This document shows, one piece after another, positions 1 to 6,520 of a DNA stretch of 8,281 bases. The notes beneath the pieces are model-generated. The model had not been told where the DNA came from. It saw only the letters and a list, made by a program, of their open reading frames with translations, and made no database searches. The stretch is from Conexibacter sp. (GTDB lineage Bacteria > Actinomycetota > Thermoleophilia > Solirubrobacterales > Solirubrobacteraceae), in the NCBI GenBank assembly GCA_025964055.1, contig JAOPZP010000478.1, positions 1-8,281 on the forward strand, written 5' to 3'. Positions within the stretch are counted from its first letter, which is position 1, and each line of letters opens with the position of its first letter. The position numbers and the translations under genes were made by a program.

Positions 1-757
1 TGGAGATCATGTGCCCGCCGCCGATCAGCGGCTCGGTGTCGAGCAGCAGGTCGTGGCGGCCGTGCAGGACGCCGACGCCGGTCGGGCCGTAGGCCTTGTG
101 GCCGGTCCAGGCGTAGAAGTCGGCGTCGATCGCGCCGAGGTCCACGGGGATCTGCGGCACGGCCTGCGAGCCGTCGATCACCGTGACGACGCCCGCGGCG
201 CGGGCGCGGCGGACGATCTCGGCCACCGGGTTGATCGTGCCCACCACGTTGGAGACGTGGCCGACGGCGAGCACCTTGGCGCCGGGCAGCAGCCGGTCCA
301 AGGCATCGAGGTCGAGCACGCCGTCGCCGGTCAGGGGCACCTCGACCAGCTCGGCGCCGACCTCCTTGGCCAGCATCCACCACGGCACGAAGTTCGAGTG
401 GTGCTCCATGCGCGTGACGAGGATCCGGTCGCCGCGCGCGACGTGCCCGCGGCCCCAGCCGTGGGCGACCACGTTGAGCGCCTCGCTCGCGTTGCGCGTG
501 AACACGGTGTCGCGCGACGGCCAGTTCAGCCACTGCGCGATCCGCGTGCGGGCGCCCTCGAACAGGTCGGTCGCCTCGGCGGCCAGCGGGTAGGTGCCGC
601 GGTGCACCGACGCGCGGTGATGGCGGTAGTAGTCGTCCATGGCCGCCAGGACGGCGTCGGGCGTCTGGGACGTCGCGGCGCTGTCCAGGTAGGCCACGCC
701 CTCCCGCTGGAGGGTGGGGAACTGGGCGCGGACGTCGAGCTGGGCGGTGGCGGCCAT
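1..757 (-). CDS. sufS: SufS-type cysteine desulfurase (3' end cut by window edge)
   Basis: Pyridoxal-phosphate enzyme that takes sulfur from cysteine and passes it to the SUF scaffold for Fe-S cluster assembly in the cytoplasm. I translated it by hand from the ATG at 757; 252 codons are visible, against about 400-420 residues for the family, so the C-terminal part with the active-site Cys lies outside the window. Visible landmarks, in SufS order, are YLDSAATSQTP (res 23-33), VHRGTYPLA (51-59), TRNASEALN (87-95), EHHSNFVPW (118-126), the cofactor-binding Asp in DGSQAVPQ (195-202), and the Schiff-base Lys221 in TGHKAYGPTG. These match group II (SufS/CsdA) desulfurases rather than IscS. A GAGG ribosome-binding site (763-766) overlaps the sufC stop codon and sits 5 nt from the ATG, so sufS is very probably co-transcribed and translationally coupled with sufC, 7 bp upstream. 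Confidence 0.95.
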   Translation of the reverse strand, partial: MAATAQLDVRAQFPTLQREGVAYLDSAATSQTPDAVLAAMDDYYRHHRASVHRGTYPLAAEATDLFEGARTRIAQWLNWPSRDTVFTRNASEALNVVAHGWGRGHVARGDRILVTRMEHHSNFVPWWMLAKEVGAELVEVPLTGDGVLDLDALDRLLPGAKVLAVGHVSNVVGTINPVAEIVRRARAAGVVTVIDGSQAVPQIPVDLGAIDADFYAWTGHKAYGPTGVGVLHGRHDLLLDTEPLIGGGHMIS

Positions 758-764
758 GGAGACC

Positions 765-1535
<771 letters not shown>

Positions 1536-1564
1536 GTGTGCTCAGTTTCAGTTTCGGAGGAGGA

Positions 1565-2086
1565 TCAGGCCACCGCGGCGGCGGCGTTGCGCACGGCGGT
1601 GGCGGTCTGGTTCTGCGTGGGACGGTTGGAGAAGGCGACCAGCTCGGCGAGCGTGGTCTGGGCGAGCGCCTTGACGACGCCGCCCTGGACGCGGGTCCAG
1701 AGCAGCTTGGTGGCGCAGCCGTGGCCGGCGTCGGCCTCGTGGTTGCAGACGACCCGTCCGGGTGAGGACTCGCCGTCCTCGGCCAGGAAGCAGGTCATCG
1801 GCGCCACGGCGCCCTCGAGCGCCAGGACGACCTCGTCCATGTGGATCTCCGCGGGCTCGCGCGTGAGGCGGTAGCCCCCGTGCGCCCCGCGCGTGGCCTC
1901 GACGAGGCCGGCCTTCTTCAGCAGGGCGACGATCCGCTCGAGGTAGGCGAGCGGCAGCTCTTCGGCCTCGGCGATCGCCTTGAGGGACGTCGGCACCCGC
2001 CCACCCGGTGCGCCGGAGCCGTCGTGCTGGCGACCCAGCTCGACGAGAAGGCGCACGCCATACTCGGCCTTGGTCGTGAAGATCAT
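1565..2086 (-). CDS. Rrf2-family transcriptional regulator, probable Fe-S sensor of the suf operon
   Basis: A winged helix-turn-helix regulator of 173 residues. The N-terminus MIFTTKAEYGVRLLVELG is the classic Rrf2/IscR opening and settles the start. The DNA-binding part continues through SLKAIAEAEELPLAYLERI (res 34-52) and the wing LVEATRGAHGGYRL (61-74). Three cysteines, Cys99, Cys114 and Cys124, with nearby His116 and His122, lie where IscR/NsrR-type members bind their cluster, though the spacing is wider than the compact C-x5-C-x5-C of IscR. The C-terminal tail (about 155-173) is Ala/Thr-rich and probably unstructured. It leads the run to sufC and sufS (29-bp gap), so a role as Fe-S-responsive regulator of this operon is the natural reading. 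Repressor or activator mode cannot be told from sequence. Confidence 0.9.
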   Translation of the reverse strand: MIFTTKAEYGVRLLVELGRQHDGSGAPGGRVPTSLKAIAEAEELPLAYLERIVALLKKAGLVEATRGAHGGYRLTREPAEIHMDEVVLALEGAVAPMTCFLAEDGESSPGRVVCNHEADAGHGCATKLLWTRVQGGVVKALAQTTLAELVAFSNRPTQNQTATAVRNAAAAVA

Positions 2087-2093
2087 CAGGGGT

Positions 2094-2105
2094 AATCCTA
2101 CCGCG
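2094..2105 (-). promoter_or_regulatory. Candidate -10 promoter element of the rrf2-suf operon
   Basis: On the minus strand CGCGGTAGGATT ends 7 nt before the ATG at 2086. The TAGGAT core resembles an actinobacterial -10 hexamer; a start 6-8 nt downstream of it would give an mRNA with almost no leader. Alternatively AGGA is a weak Shine-Dalgarno sequence with 9-nt spacing. The same 12-mer occurs before the small gene at 4444. I could not find a convincing -35 box. Confidence 0.5.
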
Positions 2106-2109
2106 TAGG
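2097..2109. promoter_or_regulatory. Palindrome, candidate operator for the Rrf2 regulator
   Basis: CCTAC-CGC-GTAGG is a perfect 5-bp inverted repeat around 3 bp. It overlaps the proposed -10 box and lies 10 bp before the regulator's start codon, a position where a bound dimer could block RNA polymerase. It does not match the published E. coli IscR type 1 or type 2 sites, and Rrf2 operators are usually longer, so the assignment is an inference from position only. Confidence 0.35.
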
Positions 2110-2117
2110 TCGGTGTT

Positions 2118-2147
2118 GCCTGAAATCGCCCGGGGGGCGATTCAGGC
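2118..2147 (-). terminator. Hairpin terminator after the LysE-family gene
   Basis: Arms GCCTGAA(A)TCGCCC at 2118-2131 and GGGCGATTCAGGC at 2135-2147 form a 13-bp stem with one bulged base and a 3-nt loop. It starts 4 bp after the exporter's stop codon. There is no following T-run on the minus strand, so it is the U-less stem type often proposed in actinobacteria. It separates the exporter from the rrf2-suf operon. Confidence 0.65.
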
Positions 2148-2150
2148 CGG

Positions 2151-2774
2151 CTACGCGTCGCGCGCGGCCCGGAGGCCCAGCGCGCCCGAGAACGCCAGCA
2201 GCCCCAGGCCCGACCCGACGTCGACGGCCGCCAGCAGACGATCGCCCACCCGCGTGCGGATGGCCGACAGCCCCACCGACAGCAGGGTGAACCACGTCAG
2301 CGTCCCGCAGCCCACTCCCGCCACGAGCAGCAGCGTCTGCCCCGTGCCGCTCACCGCCGACGCCGTCGAGGCCGCGGCGAAGACCGCCGCCCACGAGAGG
2401 ATCGTCGTCGGGTTGGACGCGGTGGCGGCCAGCGAGGTCAGGAACGCCTGGCGCGGCGTGGCGACCTCCTCGAGGCTCTCACCGCCGAGCCGCACGCGGA
2501 ACGCCGACCACAGCGTCCGGGCGCCCAGCGCCGCGAGCACGGCCGCGCCGAGGAGGCCGAGGGCCAGCTGCAGGCCGTTGATGGCCAGCAGGGATCCCGC
2601 GCCCAGGGCGCCCAGCAGCGCGTAGGTCGCGTCGATCACGGCCGCGCCGGCGCCGATCGCGATCCCGGTTCCCAGCGCACCGCGCAGCACGGTGCGGATG
2701 CAGAGCAGCGAGATCGGGCCGATCGCGGCGGCCACGACGAAGCCGAGGCCGAAGCCCAGTGCCAGGACGTGCAT
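2151..2774 (-). CDS. LysE/RhtB-family amino-acid or metabolite exporter
   Basis: A small polytopic inner-membrane protein of 207 residues, the usual LysE/RhtB size. The hydrophobic profile suggests about six membrane spans, roughly at residues 3-25, 36-58, 65-85, 110-138 (perhaps broken), 146-170 and 180-202. Diagnostic features are the N-terminal GPISLLCIRTVLRG (19-32), matching the family's GP-x(n)-R-x-x-L-x-x-G opening, and Asn121-Pro122 in TASNPTTILSW, equivalent to the NP motif before the middle span. Members export basic amino acids, homoserine/threonine or related compounds; the substrate cannot be predicted here. There is no clear Shine-Dalgarno sequence before the ATG. A GACAAT hexamer lies 6 nt upstream, which would fit a leaderless start. 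It is divergent from the hydrolase gene with 31 bp between start codons. Confidence 0.85.
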   Translation of the reverse strand: MHVLALGFGLGFVVAAAIGPISLLCIRTVLRGALGTGIAIGAGAAVIDATYALLGALGAGSLLAINGLQLALGLLGAAVLAALGARTLWSAFRVRLGGESLEEVATPRQAFLTSLAATASNPTTILSWAAVFAAASTASAVSGTGQTLLLVAGVGCGTLTWFTLLSVGLSAIRTRVGDRLLAAVDVGSGLGLLAFSGALGLRAARDA

Positions 2775-2805
2775 GGGGAGATTGTCCCGTGGGGATCAAG
2801 CCCGC
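2775..2805. promoter_or_regulatory. Divergent intergenic region of 31 bp
   Basis: This is the whole space between the opposed ATGs of the exporter and the hydrolase. On the minus strand GACAAT lies 6 nt from the exporter start. On the plus strand GGGGA (2791-2795) lies 10 nt before the hydrolase start and could be a weak ribosome-binding site or part of a -10. Both promoters must extend into the opposite coding regions. Confidence 0.4.
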
Positions 2806-3597
2806 ATGTGCTTCGACCACGACGCCCTGCCACCCGACCTGCCCGCCGACCTCGTCGTGCCGCGCCTGGCGGGCGGCGCCGCCGCCGAGATCCTCGAGAT
2901 CACCTCGGCCGACGGGACGCCGTTCTCGGTCGCGCTCGCGCGGTCGGGCGAGCCCCGTGGCCCGGCCGTCGTGATCCTGCCCGACGTCCGCGGCCTCTAC
3001 CGCTTCTACGTCGACCTGGCCGAGCGCTTCGCCGAGGCGGGCCACGACGCCGTGGCGATCGACTACTTCGGCCGGAGCGCGGGCACCGGCGAGCGCGACG
3101 ACGACTGGGACTACTGGCCGCACGTCCGGCAGACGACGCCCGAGCAGATCCGGGCCGACGTCGCCGCCGCGATCGAGCTCCTGAAGGCCCGGGCCGGCGC
3201 GACCCAGTTCGTCGCCGTCGGGTTCTGCTTCGGCGGGGCTCAGGCGTTCCTGGCCGCGACGAACCCCGACCTCGACCTCGACGCCGTCGTCGGGTTCTAC
3301 GGCGGCCTCGACGGCGAGCGCCTCGGGATCCCGTCGCCGCGCGACGAGGCCGTCAACGTCGTGCGGCCCGTGCTCGCCCTCTTCGGCGGCGCCGACGAGA
3401 ACATCACCGAGAGCCAGCGCGCCACGTTCGCCGCCAACCTGGAGCGGGCCGGGGTCGAGCACGAGGTCGTCGTCTACCCCGGCGCCCCGCACTCGTTCTT
3501 CGACCGCAAGCAGGAGCAGTTCGCCGACGCATCCCAGGACGCCTGGCGCCGCACGCTCGGGTTCCTGGACGCGCTCGGCGCCCCGACGCACGCATAG
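2806..3597 (+). CDS. Dienelactone hydrolase-family alpha/beta hydrolase
   Basis: A cytoplasmic alpha/beta-hydrolase of 263 residues, in the dienelactone hydrolase family (carboxymethylenebutenolidase-like). The catalytic triad is visible: nucleophile Cys141 in GFCFGG (139-144), Asp197 in FGGADENI, and His229 in GAPHSFFD. The strand-helix landmarks VILPDVRGLYRFY (56-68) and DAVAIDYFGR (81-90) are also in place. I start it at the ATG that gives MCFDHDALPP, because this opening is familiar from actinobacterial members and an upstream in-frame ATG at 2692 would run deep into the divergent exporter gene. True dienelactone hydrolases act in chlorocatechol breakdown, but no other aromatic-degradation gene is present. 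Many homologues are general esterases, so the substrate is unknown. It is followed 30 bp later by the lysyl oxidase-like gene in the same direction. Confidence 0.9.
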   Translation: MCFDHDALPPDLPADLVVPRLAGGAAAEILEITSADGTPFSVALARSGEPRGPAVVILPDVRGLYRFYVDLAERFAEAGHDAVAIDYFGRSAGTGERDDDWDYWPHVRQTTPEQIRADVAAAIELLKARAGATQFVAVGFCFGGAQAFLAATNPDLDLDAVVGFYGGLDGERLGIPSPRDEAVNVVRPVLALFGGADENITESQRATFAANLERAGVEHEVVVYPGAPHSFFDRKQEQFADASQDAWRRTLGFLDALGAPTHA

Positions 3598-3627
3598 CGC
3601 CGCGCCGTGCGCGAGACTGCCGCGGCC

Positions 3628-4431
3628 ATGCCGGTCCGCCGCCGCCTCATCCTCGCCGTGGTGCTCGCGTGCGCGCTCGTCGCCGGGCCGGCCGCGGCCC
3701 AGGGACCCGCCGTCGACCTGTCGGGCACCAACCCGTGCGACGACCCGTTCCTCGCGCTGAAGTGCCCCAACCTGCAGATGGAGCCGCCGGCCGACCTGCA
3801 CGTGCAGCGGGCGGGCCGCGTCGTGCGCCTGCTGGCGACCAACCACATCGTCAACGCCGGGGAGGGGCCGCTGGAGCTCATCGGCACGCCCGACCCGGCC
3901 ATGCCCCGCTTCGCCAAGGCCACGCAGGTGATCCACACGCGCACCGGCCAGCCCCTCTACTTCCCGGAAGCCGGCTGGATCTACTTCAAGGCGATCCCCG
4001 GCCAGGGCCATTACTGGAAGTACTACCGCGCGGCCCGCTTCGAGCTCTGGACGCTGAACGCCGACGGCACCCGGGGGACGCTGCGGCGCACGGGCCCCAA
4101 GCTGTCGTACTGCTTCCGCGACCTGCAGCGCGTCCGCTCGTGGGCGCGGACGCCCAGAGGGCGCGTCTACCCGGCGTGCAGCCAGAGCTCCGGCCAGCGC
4201 GCGCTGCGGCTCGGCGTCTCCCCCGGCTGGGCCGACGTCTACCCCTCGACCTACCCCCAGAACTGGATCAGCGTGACGGGCCTGAGCGGGTGCTTCGCCT
4301 TCGTCCACCGGGCCGACCCGACCGGCGAGCTGATCGAGGAGCGCGAGGACGACAACCTCGCCCAGCGCATCATCCGGCTGCCGCCGCGCGGCGGCGGCGT
4401 CGCGCCGCGCGGGTGCCCGCGCCCGCGGTAG
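3628..4431 (+). CDS. Secreted lysyl oxidase-like protein, copper site apparently lost
   Basis: A probable exported protein of 267 residues. The signal peptide is MPVRRR, a hydrophobic core LILAVVLACALVAG, then PAAA with likely cleavage near residue 24. I prefer this ATG to the in-frame GTG at 3607 because it places the arginines at the N-terminus of the signal. The mature part follows the bacterial lysyl-oxidase layout: CPNLQMEPP, TNHIVNAGEGPLEL, HTRTGQPLYF, ARFELWTLNADG (136-147), Lys158 in GPKLSYC, Tyr205 in GWADVYPSTYPQNWI, and the final DPTGELIEEREDDNLAQ (230-246). In active lysyl oxidases an H-x-H-x-H cluster binds copper; here that segment reads GQGHYWKYYRA (125-135), with one His. The Lys and Tyr equivalent to the quinone-cofactor precursors seem conserved. 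Amine oxidase activity is therefore doubtful; it may be a structural or binding protein. Six Cys remain in the mature part. Confidence 0.7.
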   Translation: MPVRRRLILAVVLACALVAGPAAAQGPAVDLSGTNPCDDPFLALKCPNLQMEPPADLHVQRAGRVVRLLATNHIVNAGEGPLELIGTPDPAMPRFAKATQVIHTRTGQPLYFPEAGWIYFKAIPGQGHYWKYYRAARFELWTLNADGTRGTLRRTGPKLSYCFRDLQRVRSWARTPRGRVYPACSQSSGQRALRLGVSPGWADVYPSTYPQNWISVTGLSGCFAFVHRADPTGELIEEREDDNLAQRIIRLPPRGGGVAPRGCPRPR

Positions 4432-4435
4432 GATT
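4424..4435 (+). promoter_or_regulatory. Candidate -10 promoter element of the small membrane protein gene
   Basis: CGCGGTAGGATT is identical to the element before the rrf2 start and ends 8 nt before the ATG at 4444. Its TAGGAT core contains the TAG stop codon of the lysyl oxidase-like gene (4429-4431). If it is a -10 box, the small gene has its own leaderless or nearly leaderless transcript; if only the AGGA matters, it is a weak Shine-Dalgarno sequence. Confidence 0.45.
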
Positions 4436-4443
4436 CGCCGCGT

Positions 4444-4626
4444 ATGTCGCTCATCCTCGCCCTGAGCCCGTTCAAGGCCACCTTCGGCCTGGTCGTCGTG
4501 TTCTTCGTGATCTTCCCGCTGCTCCTGCACGGGCTCATCGGCTTCGCGCTCGCGCAGACCGCCGGTGAGCACGCCGAGAACCTCGAGTACCTCGAGGGCG
4601 GCGAAGACACGCGGCCCGGCGTCTAG
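4444..4626 (+). CDS. Small single-span membrane protein, 60 residues, function unknown
   Basis: I do not recognise a family. The protein has a short N-terminal stretch (MSLILALSPFKAT), one strong membrane span (about residues 14-37, FGLVVVFFVIFPLLLHGLIGFALA), and a hydrophilic, acidic tail (about 38-60) rich in Glu, ending in DTRPGV. It is read as a real gene because it has no overlap, a plausible start element 8 nt upstream shared with another gene, a coherent membrane profile, and its stop codon at the edge of the convergent inverted repeat. It follows the lysyl oxidase-like gene by 12 bp. The general build is like small tail-anchored or bitopic accessory proteins, but no partner can be named. 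It could also be a chance open frame in this GC-rich DNA. Confidence 0.6.
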   Translation: MSLILALSPFKATFGLVVVFFVIFPLLLHGLIGFALAQTAGEHAENLEYLEGGEDTRPGV

Positions 4627-4681
4627 TGTCGTGATTCAGAAATTCGCGGGCAGCGCCCGAATTTCCGACTCACGACACTAG
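4623..4681. terminator. Large inverted repeat, probable bidirectional terminator or REP/MITE-like palindrome
   Basis: The outer arms at 4623-4634 and 4670-4681 (CTAGTGTCGTGA and its complement) are perfect over 12 bp. After a few mismatched pairs, GAAATTC (4639-4645) pairs with GAATTTC (4659-4665), and GGGC (4648-4651) with GCCC (4655-4658) around an AGC loop, with a 2-nt bulge. The TAG of the small membrane gene (4624-4626) and the TAG of the convergent membrane-protein gene (4678-4680) lie in the arms, so the repeat fills the convergent gap. It would fold identically in both transcripts. The inner arms are AT-rich compared with the surroundings, and CTAG at both ends is unusual in such DNA, so a mobile palindromic origin is possible. 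Confidence 0.8.
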
Positions 4682-6480
4682 CCGGCTCGTTCGTCGCCCG
4701 GCCGGCGGCGCACCCGGCCGCCGCGGCGCGTGCGCCATGCGCCAGTGACCGCCACGACGAAGCCGGCCAGCAGGCCGACGAGGCCGAGGACGGACAGCAG
4801 CCGCCCGATCGCCACCGCCGGCGGGTGGGCGGCGCGGACGGTGATCCGGGCGGCGCCCGGCGTGGCGTCGCGGTCGACCTGCAGCACGGCCCGTCGCTGG
4901 AGGCCCGTCGTGTTCGTCGGCGCGGTGACGCTGCCGACGATGCGGGCGCCCTCGACGTGGATCAGCGCCGGCATGACGATGAGGTCGGTGTCGAGGAGCT
5001 GCCCCGGCGAGGCCGTCGCCGTGATCGTCACGCGATCGTGGTGGACCTGGTCGAGCGGGAACGTCACGCGCGCCCGCTGCCCGGGCGCGATCTCCGGCGT
5101 CGAGGCGTCGGCGAAGTCGCCCAGGCTGCCGATGATGGGCTGCCGGTAGGTGTCGATCGCCGCGACGGTGCCGTAGCGGCCGACCTGGCCGACGCCGCCG
5201 ACGACCGACCACACCAGGACCGGCACCAGCGCCCACGGCCACCGGCGCCGCCGGCCGGTGGCGTGGCGCAGGAGCACCAGCCCGGCGAGGACGCCGCCGC
5301 AGATCGCCAGCAGGATGTAGCTCTCCAGCCGGTAGCCGAACTGGATCATCACGAAGGGCTTGGGCAGCGCCAGCAGCAGCCCGACGTGGGTCATCACCAC
5401 CATGAACGCCGCCGCCACGGCGGCCAGCACGCCGAAGACCCGCAGCCACGTCCGGCCCCACGGCCGCCGGCCCGCCAGCGCGCCGGCCGCCAGCGCCCAG
5501 GCGATCGCCAGGACCGGCAGCGTCACGACGAAGTCGGACCCCGGCTGCGCCGGCCGGCGGCTCAGCCCGAACAGGTACTCGCGCGCGACCAGCGCGCCGG
5601 ACTCCCGGACGTAGCCGCGCGCCACGTCGTAGGTCTGGGCGATCTGCGTCTGTGCCTGGTAGGCCACGTCGGGGAGCAGGAACCAGGCGTTGACCAGGAC
5701 GGCCGGCACGAGCACGCCGAGCAGGCGCAGCACGCCGCGCCGGGAGACCTGCCGTCGCGCCGCCGGCACGCAGGCGCAGAGCGCCGCCGCGAGGACGAGG
5801 AAGAACGCGCTGCCCCAGAGGAGCGTGATGTTGTGGCTGCCGGAGAAGGCGACGGCGCTGCCCGCCAGCGCCACCATGGGCAGCGGCCGCAGGCGGTCGC
5901 TGCGCAGGACGCTCATCGCCGCCGCGGCCAGCAGCGGCATGGAGGAGACCGCGACGTATTCCGGCCAGTCGCCGCGGACGTAGGCCATCGTCACGAGGTA
6001 GGGCGACGTGAGGAACACGACAGCCGGGATCTGGGCCGTCCAGCGCCCGAGGTCCGCCATGCGCCCCAGCCAGGCCCAGCCGACGTACCCGGCCGAGGAG
6101 GCCACGATCCAGCTGGCGACGTACCCGTTGCGAGCGACCCCGCCGAGCGCGATCGAGAGCAGTCCGGCCAGGGCGTACAGCGTCCCGCCGTAGAACGCGT
6201 AGTGCGGGTAGAACGACGCGTTGTCGACGTTGAGGAACAGCGTCGGGACGTGGTCGTCCAGCAGCGACCGCATCTGGTGCGCGACGTACCAGGAATGCGT
6301 TCTCCAGTCGCCGCCGAACGAGTCCGGCAGCAGGAGGAAAGGCCAGGACATGATGGCGATGAGGACGGCCGCGGCCAGCGGCGCCGCCCAGCGCTCGGCG
6401 ACGCGGAGCGCCGCCTTCCAACGGGCGCCGGACGCGCGTACGGCACGCCGCGGCTCGGATGTTCGCTGCGCGACGCTCAA
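4678..6480 (-). CDS. Polytopic membrane protein, PTPS-related/GT-C-like (putative envelope glycosyltransferase)
   Basis: A 600-residue membrane protein with about ten or more hydrophobic spans, a soluble beta-rich extracytoplasmic segment (about 455-552) and a last span (about 558-580) followed by a very basic tail (TRRGGRVRRRPGDERAG). Features typical of the membrane family called 6-pyruvoyl-tetrahydropterin-synthase-related, which resembles GT-C glycosyltransferases, are the acidic first loop FGGDWRTHSW (55-64), FYPHYAFYGGTLY (90-102), SPYLVTMAYVRGDWPE (159-174), GSHNITLLWG (214-223) and IQFGYRLESY (379-388). GT-C enzymes use polyprenyl-linked sugars outside the membrane; acceptor and sugar are unknown here. 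The start is taken as TTG at 6480 because TAGGCT lies 7 nt upstream and no better codon precedes the basic N-terminus; a later start is possible. It is a tandem paralog of the next gene, 40 bp upstream. Confidence 0.75.
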   Translation of the reverse strand: MSVAQRTSEPRRAVRASGARWKAALRVAERWAAPLAAAVLIAIMSWPFLLLPDSFGGDWRTHSWYVAHQMRSLLDDHVPTLFLNVDNASFYPHYAFYGGTLYALAGLLSIALGGVARNGYVASWIVASSAGYVGWAWLGRMADLGRWTAQIPAVVFLTSPYLVTMAYVRGDWPEYVAVSSMPLLAAAAMSVLRSDRLRPLPMVALAGSAVAFSGSHNITLLWGSAFFLVLAAALCACVPAARRQVSRRGVLRLLGVLVPAVLVNAWFLLPDVAYQAQTQIAQTYDVARGYVRESGALVAREYLFGLSRRPAQPGSDFVVTLPVLAIAWALAAGALAGRRPWGRTWLRVFGVLAAVAAAFMVVMTHVGLLLALPKPFVMIQFGYRLESYILLAICGGVLAGLVLLRHATGRRRRWPWALVPVLVWSVVGGVGQVGRYGTVAAIDTYRQPIIGSLGDFADASTPEIAPGQRARVTFPLDQVHHDRVTITATASPGQLLDTDLIVMPALIHVEGARIVGSVTAPTNTTGLQRRAVLQVDRDATPGAARITVRAAHPPAVAIGRLLSVLGLVGLLAGFVVAVTGAWRTRRGGRVRRRPGDERAG

Positions 6481-6487
6481 GCGCGCG

Positions 6488-6493
6488 AGCCTA
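6488..6493 (-). promoter_or_regulatory. Possible -10 hexamer before the TTG-start membrane-protein gene
   Basis: TAGGCT on the minus strand lies 7 nt before the proposed TTG, close to the spacing of TAGGAT before the starts at 2086 and 4444. No Shine-Dalgarno sequence is visible. The hexamer differs at one base from the TAGGAT form, so this is a weaker call. Confidence 0.3.
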
Positions 6494-6520
6494 GTGCCGG
6501 CGGCCGGCGATCGGGAGTGA

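Noticed and set aside
2118..2147. Hairpin as a riboswitch or operator for rrf2
   Set aside because: It starts 4 bp after the exporter stop and lies upstream of the proposed promoter, so termination of the exporter transcript explains it best.
2692..2805. Upstream ATG extending the dienelactone hydrolase-family gene
   Set aside because: It would overlap the exporter's coding region by 83 bp, and the added residues have no place in the family, which starts at the MCFDHD-type N-terminus.
3658..3672. Lipobox-like VLAC in the lysyl oxidase-like signal peptide
   Set aside because: The hydrophobic core continues past the Cys (ALVAG) to a standard AAA cleavage site, so signal peptidase I cleavage fits better than a lipoprotein.
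2769..4568. Long plus-strand open frame (599 codons) over the same region
   Set aside because: Almost wholly Arg/Pro/Ala/Gly, it runs through three real genes in another frame.
2479..4572. Long minus-strand open frame (697 codons) antisense to the hydrolase and lysyl oxidase-like genes
   Set aside because: Its translation is low-complexity Arg/Ala/Gly/Asp-rich sequence with no recognisable motif, and it overlaps genes with clear catalytic or family motifs. It is the expected result of few stop codons in very GC-rich DNA.
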